Origin: Embiotoca jacksoni
Taxonomy: Eukaryota; Chordata; Actinopteri; Embiotocidae
DNA length: 64,000 bases
NCBI GenBank assembly: GCA_022577435.1
Contig: JAKOON010000006.1
Location: 19,267,501 to 19,331,500, forward strand
Reading direction: 5' to 3'
Each line of letters opens with the position of its first letter. The first letter of the stretch is position 1. A program made the translations under genes and the position numbers. Shown here in pieces: positions 50,490 through 62,400 of the stretch. The notes under the pieces are model-generated. The model saw only the letters and a list, made by a program, of their open reading frames with translations, ran no database searches and had not been told where the DNA came from.

Positions 50490-52000
50490 ACCGTACGCAG
50501 GAAATAATTCATTTCTTCTGTCTTGTGTGTCCCCTGATGGTTGAGTAACTAACTGGAACATCAAGATTAGAAATGAAAGAACACATGATTATAATGTTCT
50601 GTGTGTCCTTTTGCTGTCTCTGATGTCTCTGGAGAGGCTTTGTCCAGAGTGTCCTCCCACCTCAAAGTCCGTTCACTATCACTTGTCAAAAAAAATTTCA
50701 GGTTTCCAAGAGAAAATCCCAACTAGAGGATCTATTTGATTTGGGAACCAATTTTATAGGATAAAATCCAATAGAACATATCTTCTAATATTTATATTAT
50801 TTTTCCTCTATTTTCTTTACAAAATACACCTAATTATGAAGTATTTTGCTGAAATGCCAGAAATCTTAACATTTTCTTCTGTCGGCTAAAAGAAACCACG
50901 TTCAATATACAAGCTTAATAAAAGTTAAGTAAAATTATGCTAAAGAGTTGCTAAGTTTTAAATATTGTTGCAAAAGTCGTCGTGTCGCACCTCTTAAGTT
51001 TTTAACTTGTTCAGTTTAATCATACTTCATTGCATATTTATAAATCATTGGACAATGTTCATGCTCCTGCTTCAATTCCTTGATATTTTCCAGCGTTGCT
51101 ACAACTGTTTGTATCGCTTCATCTAGCTCACCCGCCGCCGAAAACATGTGGTGTGAGTTAACGCAGCGGACATGATTCATTTTAAAATAAGTTTTGGAAG
51201 GAAAGGACAAAACAAATCCGTTCTCAGGATTTGCATGTGGAGAAACAGTCCCTGTTTGACTGTCACTGACTGAAGAATCCTTCTTTTTCATTTCTCCAAC
51301 AACAAAAGGATAAACATCTAAACTTAATGGCACGAGCTGGATTTGAGAGGACTACATCTGGATTTGCTTCGATTGATGGCATCACAATACACTTGATAGC
51401 TTTCACCTGGATTTACCGGCTTGGCCTATTTCATGTGGAAGAGCCTGCAATTATTGAAACAGTTGCTCGGATTAATCCGATGGGTCTTGTGTCAGTAAAC
51501 ACGGTGCCACCCTGTGATGCACCTCATTCATTATTGACCCCAGACACTCTTTATATATCTCCTCCCTGTCCTTGTGTCTCCTCGACGTTGTTAAATATTC
51601 ATCAAGACAGCCGTGGAGTCACACTAAAGACTCGGTTTGCTCAGTTTCAACACTGAAAAGCTTTCCCCAGAGCAGCGGAAGAAGGCTAATTATCCTGCAA
51701 GAGGCTCTTTGGAGCTTTTACTGAAGTTACATTTATCTGGGGAAAATGTTAAATGTCATTCACACATCTCCATAATAGCGCACACATGATCTGCATACTG
51801 TTTTTTTCACTGCTGATGTTAACAGTCTCTTGTCTCTTTTACAAAATTGCTTGTTTATTGCAGTTTCTAAGGGCCAACTTCAGAGATTTCCCGGGTTCAG
51901 TTAAGTCGAGCACACCTGAGTTTCTGCAGATGGTACTCTTTTCTGTTTGTTTAGCTATGACTGTTTTCGTTTGAAATGTGCATTCTTTGAACATTTTTGG
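50490..52000. other. Intergenic DNA, nothing recognised
   Basis: AT-rich DNA with short frames that match no family I know. Confidence 0.35.
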
Positions 52001-52009
52001 CAACCTTTT

Positions 52010-52710
52010 CTCCTCATGAAGTTATTTGGGAGAATGATCTGGACCTTCAAATTTTTCAGTTTGGTCTGAACCAAATCAGCATGTGTGAAAGGTGCTTTAG
52101 ACCGCGGTCCGGACCAAAGATCCTACATTTTGATCAACAAGAAACGGGTGGTCTCAATCTGGATCTAACTGAACCATGGTCCGGACTTTTGGACCAATTA
52201 CAGGAAGTTGAGATAGGCTACCGTCACCCATTAGACAACAGAAAAAGAAAAAGTTCTGTAAAATAAGTCAAAACAAGTAGAGCATGTGGAGGACGCAAAA
52301 TATTTAATAATTTGATCGGAAAACTAAATCAAATGTCAACTTGAAAACACACATAGAAATCCAGAAATGTATATCTTATTTTCTGATAGTAAATTAAGTG
52401 CTGGTAGCAATTCCATAATAATAATAATGGTACAGTGGCATTGAAATTAATCTGTTCATTAATTTGACTTCATTCAAACAGGAAAAACTGCTGGACAAAT
52501 TGACAACACACTGACATCAGACGCACACCCGTCTGCAAACCAATCAATCACAAGAGGTAGATGCAGCTCTTGTAGGTGATGACAACAGGATGCAGATATG
52601 TCATGCAAAGTTCTTTGGTGCACTCGCTAAATTGCAATGTGAAACAAAACTAACCAGATCAAATGTTTACAACGGAGGGAACCCTTTCAGGTGTGAAAAA
52701 AGTCTCAAAA
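52010..52710. mobile_element. Possible decayed non-autonomous DNA transposon
   Basis: The blocks CAGCATGTGTGAAAGGTGC and CGGTCCGGACCAAAGATC, and an opposing CCTTTCAGGTGTGAAAAAAG at about 52685, look like sub-terminal and terminal motifs in inverted orientation. Ends and target duplication could not be fixed, so this is a weak call. Confidence 0.3.
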
Positions 52711-53418
52711 CAATGATCTGAAAGACACCAAACACAGACCTCACGGAGAATCTTGATGATCTTTGTATGTGTGTTGCCAATTTGCCGAAAACATTGCAGC
52801 GTCAGGTTCTTCTTGTCTTCTTCTATTTGTATTTGTTGCAAACAAGTCATAGTTGCTGCAGCTGGCGGTGCATTAGCTTCCCTGAGGACACAGATGTCAT
52901 GTATTTTCTCTTTTGAATTTTGGAACCGGCAGTGCAGTTTTCATTTTAATATTTAAAGTTGTTCTAGATAGCACACATAATGGATCTCTAAAGGCATTCA
53001 GCGTATTTTTTTATAGACCCAATGCCGTTCAAATTTATTATTTTCTGGCTCTTACAAAAGAGAAAATGCATAACAAATAAATCAATTGATTTCACAACAT
53101 AACTGACAAAAGTTTGTGGAGAAAAGTCTTAGAATGTTAGTTTTTTTAGGTTTTACCATAAATGTCGTACGGAAGTGGTGATGTATGTTGTCAAAGCTTT
53201 CATATATCTGGTTACTGCAGCAGCAGGTGGAAAGTTGGCTTTTATTGACATGGAACTACTGACAATTAGTTCTGAAACTGTTGATGTTGAACCTTAAACT
53301 GTTTTGTGCCATCACCGTGTCCTCATTCGAAGCATCGCTGTGATGGAAAGGCTCTGTGCTGTATCTTAGCAACCTCCTTCCCACCTGTGATGATGAGTGG
53401 AAGTTTAGAGTTTCCCTC

Positions 53419-53801
53419 TGTGTGTGTGCGTGTGTGTGTGTGTGTGTGTGTGAGATGTCAGACGAGGTAAAAAAGCAAAAGGAATCCTTTGGAGGCTGAA
53501 AATAAAGTGACTGACAACTCACAGAATTCAATAGTTGACACGGGAAAATAAGTGATCGAGAAAATATGGATATTTGAGAGTTTAATGAGTGAAAATTTGC
53601 AGATTTCAACATTTGTTCAAAGACACAGAGAGTTAGAGGGTGGAGGAGTGAGAGAAGAGCACGCCAGGCGGCTAAAAGTAAGAGACGGACGGCGACAGAG
53701 GACAGAAGTAGAGAGCGGGGGGGATGAATCTTTCATCTCAACATCGCCAGTGGGCTTTTCTTTCTTATTGAGAAATGAGAAACACAATTTAATATTAATA
53801 T

Positions 53802-53833
<32 letters not shown>
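53419..53833. repeat. Two (TG)n microsatellites
   Basis: TG runs at 53419-53452 and 53804-53833, separated by non-repetitive DNA. No gene is seen from 52.7 to 56.3 kb around them. Confidence 0.95.
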
Positions 53834-53834
<1 letters not shown>

Positions 53835-53839
53835 TTTCT

Positions 53840-56300
53840 GCAAGTGTGTGCGTGAGGCAGCTCCCACTTTGACCATCACTCGCAGTGGCTGTGCATTTCA
53901 TCAGCTCATCTCCAAGCAGAAATAAAAGGGGAACCATGAGTTTTGGGAAAATGGAGGAGGTCGGAGAATTGAAATAAGAGGGAAGAGATAGAGGGGATAA
54001 AACACGGGTGAGTGGATGTGCAGATCAAATCTAAAACGGCTTGTTTATAATACATCAGTGAGCGACAGAGAAAAAAAAAAGAGTCACCCAGCGAAAAGTA
54101 AAAAGGCCCAGAAGGCTTAGCTGAAGTCAGAAAAACAAAATATCAGAGGGCGAGATGTGAAACTGACAGCTGTGACGCTGCTTGCATTTCTTATCATTGT
54201 TTTCTCCCATTTCCTTGAGAAGGTTTTGCAATTTTTTTCAGCAAAGTAAGTAAGTGAAGAAACTACAAATCACAACTTGATAGTGGTTTCGGGCTCCTGA
54301 GTCAAGAAATACGATGTGCACTTTAATTTTAGATGGTGCTGGCCTCCTTGAAAATCATATGAAATATAAAACAGTTTTACAAGCTGCAAGGCTGAACAAG
54401 GATGGTACCACAGTTCAATAAGCAGGAGGACAAGGATCCGCAGGAAGTTTAATTTAAACAAGCCACAGTTCCATGAGCTGTATAATTCGAGTCATAGCAA
54501 CATCCGAAAAAAAACAACCCTCCTCTCAGCTCCTCTTAGCTTTTTTTTTTTTTGCTTTTATATTAATCATCCATGGCTTTCATGAGCGGCATTTCAAATT
54601 TATTGCATTCTGTTCTCATTCCAGGGCGTCAAATACTGCCGTTATTTCTCAGCCCGCCGTCGTCTCGGAGATACACACAAGGTACCTCAGGTTTGCATGA
54701 AAACAACGTGCTTAGGCTTAGAAGGAGATCATAGTGTTGGTAATCCCCCAAAACTCAATGTGACAAAGCCACATATACCTAAAACTACTTGGTTAGGGTT
54801 TGGAAAAGCTCATGGTTTGGCTTAAATTTGACTTACATACCTCATGTTATTTTACGTACGTTGCTTGAATAAATTAATGCGGACTTTTGCTCTCTGAAGT
54901 TGAACAGTGGTCTCTTGGGTGAAAAGCATGTCCTGTGTTTCTTCCATCCAACCATCCCCAACCTCCTCCTTGTGCAGACTTTATCACTCTTTATCCACTT
55001 CATCACTTGACCTTGGTCTTCGACCCTGGTCGTCACAGTGCCGACGCCAGTGTGCTTGTCTCTTTGACACCACCATCTTGGACAAAACAGCTTAGCAAAC
55101 TATTTGACGTCCTGGGAATGAGAAGCAGCTGGTTCATCATCACTATCATCTTTTATTACAGTTTCCTGGCTCACCGGCGTAGTTTGTAGTTTGTGTGCGA
55201 ACGTGGACACATTTTGTATTACAACATTATGTCCCAGCAGGAGCCTCTCACTTTTGGAGTGATGAAAGAGTTCAACATTGCGGGTAATTAGAGGGGAGAA
55301 AGCATCAAAATGCTGAACTGTCAACTCTGAAGACAGAATATTAATTTTACAACACATACCGAGGAGCAAGTCAGGTCTACGATGTCAAATAAATTGTTAA
55401 CGGTTATAGGAGTGTCAGATTAAAGAGGTCAGAACTGCCACTTTGTATTTTCAAACACTACCTGTGCAAATGTCAGGCAGTACTGATACCGGCACTTAGT
55501 ATGCACTATATGGAGACACGCAGAACAAAGCAGTGGTGGAGGAAATATAAACATCTTCTTTACTTGAACAGTACCAATACGGTAATGTAAAAATTAATCC
55601 GTTGCAACTTAAAGTACCGCATGAAAAATCCTACTCAAAGCACAAATATCAGCAGCAAAGTGTAATTAAAGCACTAAAGTAACTAATTTGGTCCCTCTGA
55701 CTGATATACTCTTATTATGAATAGTTAAGTATCAGTGAGTGTGTTTTATAAAATGGCCAACATAGGTTGAGGTTTAAGGGTTCATACCAGACTTGAGATG
55801 TTTTCACAGGCTGTGACTTCTCGGCTCTGCATTCGCTTCGTGTTTTCTTCACTTTGTTCTGTGTATTTTAGAGTCATTTAATTGCTGAACTCTTTCGCTG
55901 CTCCTTTAGAGAGGCTTTTTCTTACAAGTGTGTGAGCCAGCCTGTCTCTACCACTCTTCCAGGCTAAAACAAGTGACGTGTAATCTGTTCCTCAAACAAC
56001 AAGGACTAAAATACTGCAGTGAAAACAGCCACAGACAATTTAATTACAGCTTTTGGCTTTATTTAAAAATGCATTCACAGGCAAATGTAATTCACTTCAA
56101 CCAAACCGTATTGGACAGTTTATAACATGTTTACAGTATATGGCTGCCTGGTTCTGAACACCCTCATCATCATAACACTCAATGAAGGACATCTTTTTAA
56201 CAGAAGAGTCTCTGGCACTCGACTGGTCTGCCACGGAGCCACGAAGCGGATTGTGAATGCTCAACATCTTACTTTGGTGACTGTGACAACAACAAAGTTA
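53840..56300. other. Intergenic DNA, nothing recognised
   Basis: No exon, RNA gene or transposon ends seen. Open frames are short and lack splice partners. Confidence 0.35.
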
Positions 56301-56339
56301 CTCTTTTTAGCCATGCCAGCACATGCACAGCTCTGGTGA

Positions 56340-57130
56340 TGGTGAAGGATCCAGACTGAAATATCTCAACAACTGTTGGCTGGATTGCCCTGAAATTTGG
56401 TGAAGAATCTTAACTGTGCGTTTGCATACAGCACGAGCTGAATTTTAGACTGTGTCTGCGTGAGTTCAGAAAGTTTTAACTTGAGTAAAAAAATGTATCT
56501 TCGTATCCCGGGGATTTATGAATCTATAATATAAATACACAAAGACAGGAGAAAGAAAGGAGCTGCTGGTGGGTTCTCAGATCAGTGAGGCAGAGCTGAA
56601 CACAGACACACACAGGCTTGCATAGACAACACACATGATCTGTTGCTTCCAGCTGCTGGAGCACTTGTACACCTGGTACTGGGGCTGTTTGGTGAAGCCT
56701 GGTGCAAACCAGACCCAAATTCACTGCATTAACATGGGTCTCGTGACAGCGAAGAAGGGGCGCGACAAACGCGTTTAACCACCGACACTTGTTGCTGGTT
56801 GGTCCGCCGTTCAGAGTGGCTGTGCAAACGCTAATACGAGCCGAGTTCCCAGACTGGATTCAGAGCAAAGAAAACCGAAGCTGTGAGCGACTCGTCCGGG
56901 AGTTTAATTTACGCTGACAACCCAAAAGCCTGACTCCATTTTTTCTGGATGCATGTTAATTACACTGATTTTCATCGTGCTATCATCATGTTAAAAAATA
57001 AATAAATACCTGCAAAACCCACGAGACTTCCCCATCAGCTTTAGCTGCATTTGTTTTTTTTATACTAATTAGCTAAAGTAAGCATGGTAACAGTAACTAC
57101 TGGTGTTAGCATCTCAGTCATCATGCCTTG
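56340..57130. repeat. Fish dispersed repeat fragments (copy 3)
   Basis: CTGAAATATCTCAACAACTG, then TTGGCTGGATTGCCCTGAAA near 56360-56400, and ACTTCCCCATCAGCTTTAGC with GCTAA/GCATGGTAACA motifs at 57025-57100. They match blocks of a common percomorph repeat also seen in part at 38430-38740. The DNA between the two pieces is not recognisably repetitive. Confidence 0.5.
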
Positions 57131-57134
57131 TGTC

Positions 57135-59390
57135 TTCAATCTGTTATTCATCTGTAATTTATTGCCCAAATTCAAACCCAGTTGTTGCCCATCTAACTGC
57201 AAAAACATTCTTTGAAAACCAGAAATAAACTTTCACCTTCACTTATTAATGACATTTTTTTTTCTCCCTTTGACTCATTCTGTGATCTGGCAGCCGAAAT
57301 ATTGCCGAGCCTATTTTTCAGAGACATAGACTGAGTGTCTCTCATTAAAAGAGACTCATTCTTTAAGAAAATGTGTTCTTCACACATGCAAAAATATAAT
57401 TTTGGCCCTGCAGCCTTCAGCAACATTCAATCCCATTGTGCTTTTTACAATGTGCATTTTTTTTCTTAATTTGCATTTAGCTCATGTTGTTATCCCAATG
57501 TCAATGTTTAATGAGTGCAAATGAATAATACATGAATATGAATAAATAATACCACCTATGAAAATACAGGAATAAAATTGGAACTAAATCTATTTAATCT
57601 AATGTGAAATAATCGGATATACAGCAGATGAGTCACGCTGTCATTTATCATCAATACTACACAGTTGGGTGTGACACATTTGGCACGTGGATTGCTATGC
57701 GTGAACACACACATATACAACAGAGACTTTAAAATGGCATACTTCACAGGAACAGCGGATCCTGCGGGTCTCTATGAGGCCCGAGGTGCCTGAATCAAAG
57801 TCTCGCTGCCAATGCACACGCAGAATATGAAACATCTGTCTCGCCCACCGCCTGGGTGAGAAGCCTGCTTCCATGATATCTCTAGACGACTGAAGATAAA
57901 TCACTGTGCATCCGTATATGGCATATTTACATTTCCAAACAACACGCTCGTCAGTGCTATGTGCCTCTATTCATAGTCTAAAAGTATTTTTTTTTAAGGT
58001 AAAAGCATTTAGGTATCCTGGCTCCACATCTCTGAATCACACCATGCAGCAACCGAGGCACAAATATCCGCTTTTGATACTGTTATTAAAGAGTCTCGCA
58101 TGATGAAATATTGTACTATCGTATGACATCTCTGCTCTGATTAGACTTTTGTGTGTCTGTATGGTTTGGACAGACGTGTACAGACTTGACAACCAATAAT
58201 TGTCTACCTGATTCTTCATCTCTACATTGTTATCAGAGGGGCAACTCAAGTGATGTCCTACAGAGGAAAGAGCTAATCTCAAAACCCATATCGCCAAAAG
58301 CGTGTAATACACCAGTCGGTCCTTGGCCTGAAAAAAACAACATCACATGGATATGGTTAGGCATCAAAATTACCCTACAAAGACTTTTGCAATTTTGTAA
58401 GTTATACTTCCGTCATACATGCGTCTACTTGTCACGCAGAGGCGAGGCAAAACGTGACACTTAAACGGCATCCTTTATTACATGCTCTGGTGTGATACTG
58501 GTAAGTGTTGAAATCAAGAACGGAGGTCATTGTACAGCAGTATTGCTAAGTTTTCTCCATGAAAACAAAATCTGGTTTCGTATCGATTTACTCTGAACTG
58601 CATCTTTAAAATCCTGATTTCAAATTCAAGCTGTGATCAGTACTGAGAGGATCGCTGTCTTTTTCTTCCCACACTCGATGTAGAGTGCAGATTGTTGGGT
58701 GGTCAGGTTTGGTGGGTGGTGACCTTTCTAGAGTTGTGTGTACTAAATGATTTCCTTGCCATACACGTAATGCATATTCACATTTATTGTGTTTCCTTAC
58801 TCTTGTAGGAGTGTCAGAGTCAAGAGTGAACCCAAACAAAGCCAGACAAATGCAGAATGAAGAAAAAGGGCAGAGTTTAAAAGAGATAAGTAAACACATT
58901 GATTTGTGTTCAGATCACTTTAACCTGGCACCATTCCCCACCTGAACTGGGTAGCATGTGGAGGAAAGTGCAAACAACTGGGTGAAGGCTTACTGGACAC
59001 TGGACAGAGTCTCTTCTTATTCCACTGGGAAAAACAGCAACAACAAGTGAGAGGTGTCAGGAAACATTTAAAAGGTAGGACAGTGTGTGTACATTGGTTT
59101 TTGCTTTTCTATCCAAATCTAACCTGATTTGTGCATTGACTAAAGTAAATGGAGAACAAGGTCAGCTGAGGAATGGAACATGTAGGAGTGTACGGACTCA
59201 GATTCTATTCAAAAAGCCTCTTTACCAAGACCATGTTTTTCAATATGTCCTCTAAGGTTTGTTTGATGCTGGTACTTTCCTTTTGTTTTACACCATTAAA
59301 CCAACATATTTTGTACAAATCTTTCATACCGCATTTTTCATTCCCTTTTCTTCCCTTCATGCTTTTGCTTCTCTGACCCCCTCCCTGTCT
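57135..59390. other. Intergenic DNA upstream of the FAM20C-like gene
   Basis: No exon is firmly identifiable. The acceptor at 59396 implies a non-coding exon upstream; CAACAA|GTGAGA near 59048 is a possible donor for it, but this cannot be proven here. Confidence 0.35.
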
Positions 59391-59400
59391 TTTCAGTTGG

Positions 59401-62400
59401 ATGATGTGGCGTATGTGCCGTCGCTCCAGGACAATCTGTCTGTCCTTGGCCTTCATCACTGTTTTCCTCCACCTCCTCCTGGCGCTTGTCTCGCTTTCCA
59501 TTTACCACCAGCCCTGTGACCCCCCGCAGACACCCAGGACACACATCCTGCGAGACCTGGCACGCACCAACTCCATCTCCGCGGGGGTCAGAGGTCTAGC
59601 TGAGCCACCAACCGATAACGCACAAAGACATTCTTCCAATAAAGATGCCAAAAAGGATGCCAAAGGTCATGTGCAAACACTTTCTGACAAAGGCCTGTCA
59701 GTGAAAAATGTCTCACTCAACATGGCAACCATCGCGGGTCGTTTCGGCTCCAACCGAGCTGAACTTTTAAAGTCTGACTTGTCAAAGCTGGAGGCACTGT
59801 TTGACCATCCCCTGTATAACATACTCAGCCCTGCTGTCCCTGAGGACGACTGGCTGCTGAAAGTGAAACCAAAGCTCAAGGCCAGTGAGAAGAGCTCCAT
59901 GATGTGGTCAGTATGCAGTTAATGTACAAAAGACTGTGCATGCGACTGTTTGTGTAAAATCTTTCCTTTGAGCCTCCTTCAGCATCAAAAAGTACCTCCT
60001 CAAAACCACTTGTCTCCACCAAACCTACTTAGTTTTGCTTTATTTAACTACTTTCATCATATGTCAGATCATGTTCAATTCTATATAAAGAAATAAAAGC
60101 TGTGAGTTAACACAGAATTTACAGCTTGAAGTGTAATTCTGGTGATATTCGACTTACATATTCCTCTGAAAAACATCAGAAGATTTTCACCAGATGGATC
60201 AGCCGAGGAGCAGCCTCGGTCTCCTGCTGTCGTGGATGGTTTATACTCATGACAGTGTTGCTGCTTCAGGTTTCTGTGGTTTCTTTTTAGGTGTGTGCAG
60301 CTTCTTCAAAAGTGTCAACAAAACTATACAAGCGGGCCACGGGATCATTTAAAATTCCCCTCCCCAATGTAATTTTTATTGCGGCTGCACTTAATAAGTC
60401 CTGTTTAATTTGACAACTATTTTTAACATTAATATATTATCATTTGGTTGATTTATTGATATAGAAAACTGCAAATTCTTATATTTGACACACAGGAATC
60501 AGTGATTTTTCCCTTCATATGCAGCTTCATAAAGTTATCAAAATTGTTCCCAATTATTTTCACTCTGCACAACATTTTTTATGCAATTTTTGAATGCAGT
60601 TTTCTCAGTAATGAGATCAGGTAAATAATCACATGAATCCTGGGGAGTTATATTGTAGTTATGCTCCCTTAGAAAGCTCTGAGATTCAAGGAGGTGTTTT
60701 TTTTCTAATCAAAGATGTTATTCATTTCAGATCTTTTCATAAACTAAACCACTTTTTTTAAAACCTACCCGGCACATGGTTTTTCATGCCAAGGCTGAAG
60801 CAAAATATGACACTGACAGTATTCTTTATTGGACTGTGTTTTAAATGCTTTGGTGGGTTGTGGGAACCCATATTTCACAAATTTCTTCAAATTAGATTTT
60901 GTCAGTCAAAGGTCAACAGTGCAAAACAAAATAATCAGTTTTTTGCATAAAGTTATCCAATTTGCTAAAAACAAATTATTGGTGAACAATACACAGACCA
61001 CTGTGGGCTGTAGACAACGCCAACACAACAAATATGTTCCCTTTGCAATTGGAGCTCCCAACTCACATGTGGCTTTCGCTACAGACAAAAACTCTCTTTG
61101 ATACTCTAGCAAGAAAAACAACAAAACACCCCCTGAACTCTCTGCCTATCGCAGACGCGCTACAGTATCTCACGTGGGTCAGTGTCTCCAGTGACTAAAA
61201 TGACTGACGGGCTTCACTTCTTATGCTTATAACATGTTCAATGGCACTCAATTGAACCAACATTTCAAAACCAACATGTTACCCAGTCCATTACAATAGA
61301 CTGGAAAAATCTCCGCCGTCACCTCTTTCTGTTTCAATCTTTTCAGAGGTAGGGAGAGCGGGTTGCCCATATTCTCAGGGTTGGTAGTTTGATCACTGGC
61401 TCTTCCTGGTTGCTGTTGCAAGACCCCATGTTGCTCCCAATCAGCAGGCCATGGCCTTGCATGAGATTCTGTGTGTGTGAATGGAGGCTAATTGTAAAAT
61501 GGTTTGCTTGTTAAAGGTAGAAAGGCGGTATGTAAGTGCTGTTTATTTACCAAATGCAGTCTGTTTCCAGGGTGAGTGCTAGCCAGGAAGGCTACGAGGA
61601 TATCCAGTGGAACAGCAGCAGTACCAGCCACCCTCCGTGGCTGCGCTTCCACCTGGGCATCAACCGCCGGCAGCTCTACCCCCATCGTGACCCCAACATG
61701 GAGGCTCTGACTCAGCAGCTTGCCACGCACCGCATCGTCAGTGCAGGTGGGACACGCAGCTTCTGATTTGGGTTTGGGGGGGATAAAGAGCAGAAATGTT
61801 GTGATTGTGCGACACCTGAGGTTCAGGGCTGGACATTCAAATGTGGATTCACTTTGAAGTTCTCCTGAAATGAAAGCAACTGTGAAGCTTTGAGGGCCCT
61901 CGGAGGCTCAGCAGACTATGGGCAGGAATACATGAGCCACTGGTAGAGCAAACTTCTTGGCGTCAGTCAATCATGCGGGTTTCTTTGCATTTGAAGTTAT
62001 TCACTATTTTCTCTCAGTAAGGTTTTGGAGGACTTTGAGGATGGCAGTAAAAAAACTTTAGTGGTTCCAGTTAGGTTTGATTTACAAGTGAATAATAAAA
62101 TGAAACTGTGTTGCTTTGCTTTTGCGCAGCCTCTTTGGCCAAAAGTCACCATTACTGGATAATAACATTAAAACCACTGACAGGTACATTTTTGAGTGTA
62201 ACACAACAGCCCAACAATAAATTCTCCTTTCCTGTTTGTAGTTATCCAATCTGATTAAAAGCTGTGTTAATTTATTCTAAAATAGATTTGATTTGTGTGA
62301 ATGTTTAACTGTAACTGGCTTTACTGAGAGGTGTTACTTATTCTGTAAACCACATGAACTCAAATGGAGGGGCCAAAATATTGGGAACACCTCTCATAAC

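Noticed and set aside
59338..59900. Minus-strand frames opposite the first FAM20C-like exon
   Set aside because: Shadow frames; the plus strand carries the signal anchor and continues in phase into conserved kinase exons.
59911..59912. Alternative donor GTATGC after residue S170 of the FAM20C-like gene
   Set aside because: It leaves phase 0, but the next exon at 61571 requires phase 2; the donor GTCAGT at 59907 fits.
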